A stretch of DNA of 64,000 bases from Diplosphaera chodatii (Eukaryota > Chlorophyta > Trebouxiophyceae > Prasiolales > Stichococcaceae), in the NCBI GenBank assembly GCA_032358165.1, contig JAALGY010000036.1, positions 806,001 to 870,000 on the forward strand, given 5' to 3'. Of this stretch, positions 63,951-64,000 are shown in pieces. The position numbers and the translations under genes were made by a program. How positions within the stretch are numbered: the stretch's first letter is position 1; each line of letters starts with the position of its first letter. The notes under the pieces were generated by a model. The model worked only from the letters and a program-made list of their open reading frames with translations, did not search any database and had not been told where the DNA came from.

Positions 63951-64000
63951 GTGTCAGCGTCACCTGACCTGAGTGTGCGCTCTGTGAATGTACTTGCCCA

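Overview
The window is nuclear DNA of a GC-rich, intron-rich green alga, most likely a chlorophyte of the trebouxiophyte type. Exons are mostly 50-200 bases, separated by GT-AG introns of roughly 70-200 bases. The gene set mixes plant-like families (membrin of the MEMB11 type, MRS2 magnesium transporter, PLAC8, TauE/SafE exporter) with an animal-like PI3K-related kinase. There are no operons, tRNA or rRNA genes, CRISPR arrays or recognisable mobile elements. All gene models were built by hand from splice sites, reading-phase continuity and remembered family motifs; no alignment or transcript data were available.

Layout: (1) 1-1252 (+) membrin, a Golgi Qb-SNARE whose 5' end may lie before the window. 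(2) 1759-8738 (-) a 27-exon membrane-anchored protein of the M1 aminopeptidase fold with its zinc and catalytic residues lost. (3) 10111-14030 (+) a long coiled-coil protein. (4) 14451-39214 (-) one ~25 kb gene for the DNA-dependent protein kinase catalytic subunit, with N-terminal repeats, an SQ/TQ-rich cluster, a complete kinase domain and a FATC tail. (5) 39748-41020 (+) a hotdog thioesterase with a 9-base microexon and a peroxisomal C-terminus. (6) 41485-43867 (-) a protein of unknown function. (7) 44519-52214 (-) the catalytic subunit of DNA polymerase delta, complete in 30 exons. (8) 53157-54254 (+) a small PLAC8 cysteine-rich protein. (9) 55456-59094 (+) an MRS2/CorA magnesium transporter. 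(10) 59814-60808 (-) a small membrane protein resembling AGTRAP. (11) 61229 to beyond 63950 (+) a TauE/SafE exporter cut by the window end.

These are independent nuclear genes, not a pathway cluster. Two genome-maintenance genes lie close together: the DNA-PK catalytic subunit (non-homologous end joining) and DNA polymerase delta (replication, proofreading). Several neighbours are divergent and may share promoters (M1-like/coiled-coil, DNA-PKcs/thioesterase, POLD1/PLAC8, AGTRAP-like/TauE).

The most notable observations are the algal DNA-PKcs with a retained SQ/TQ cluster, the active-site-dead M1 protein, the 9-base microexon, two GC-AG introns and a near-perfect 26-bp palindrome upstream of the magnesium transporter gene.
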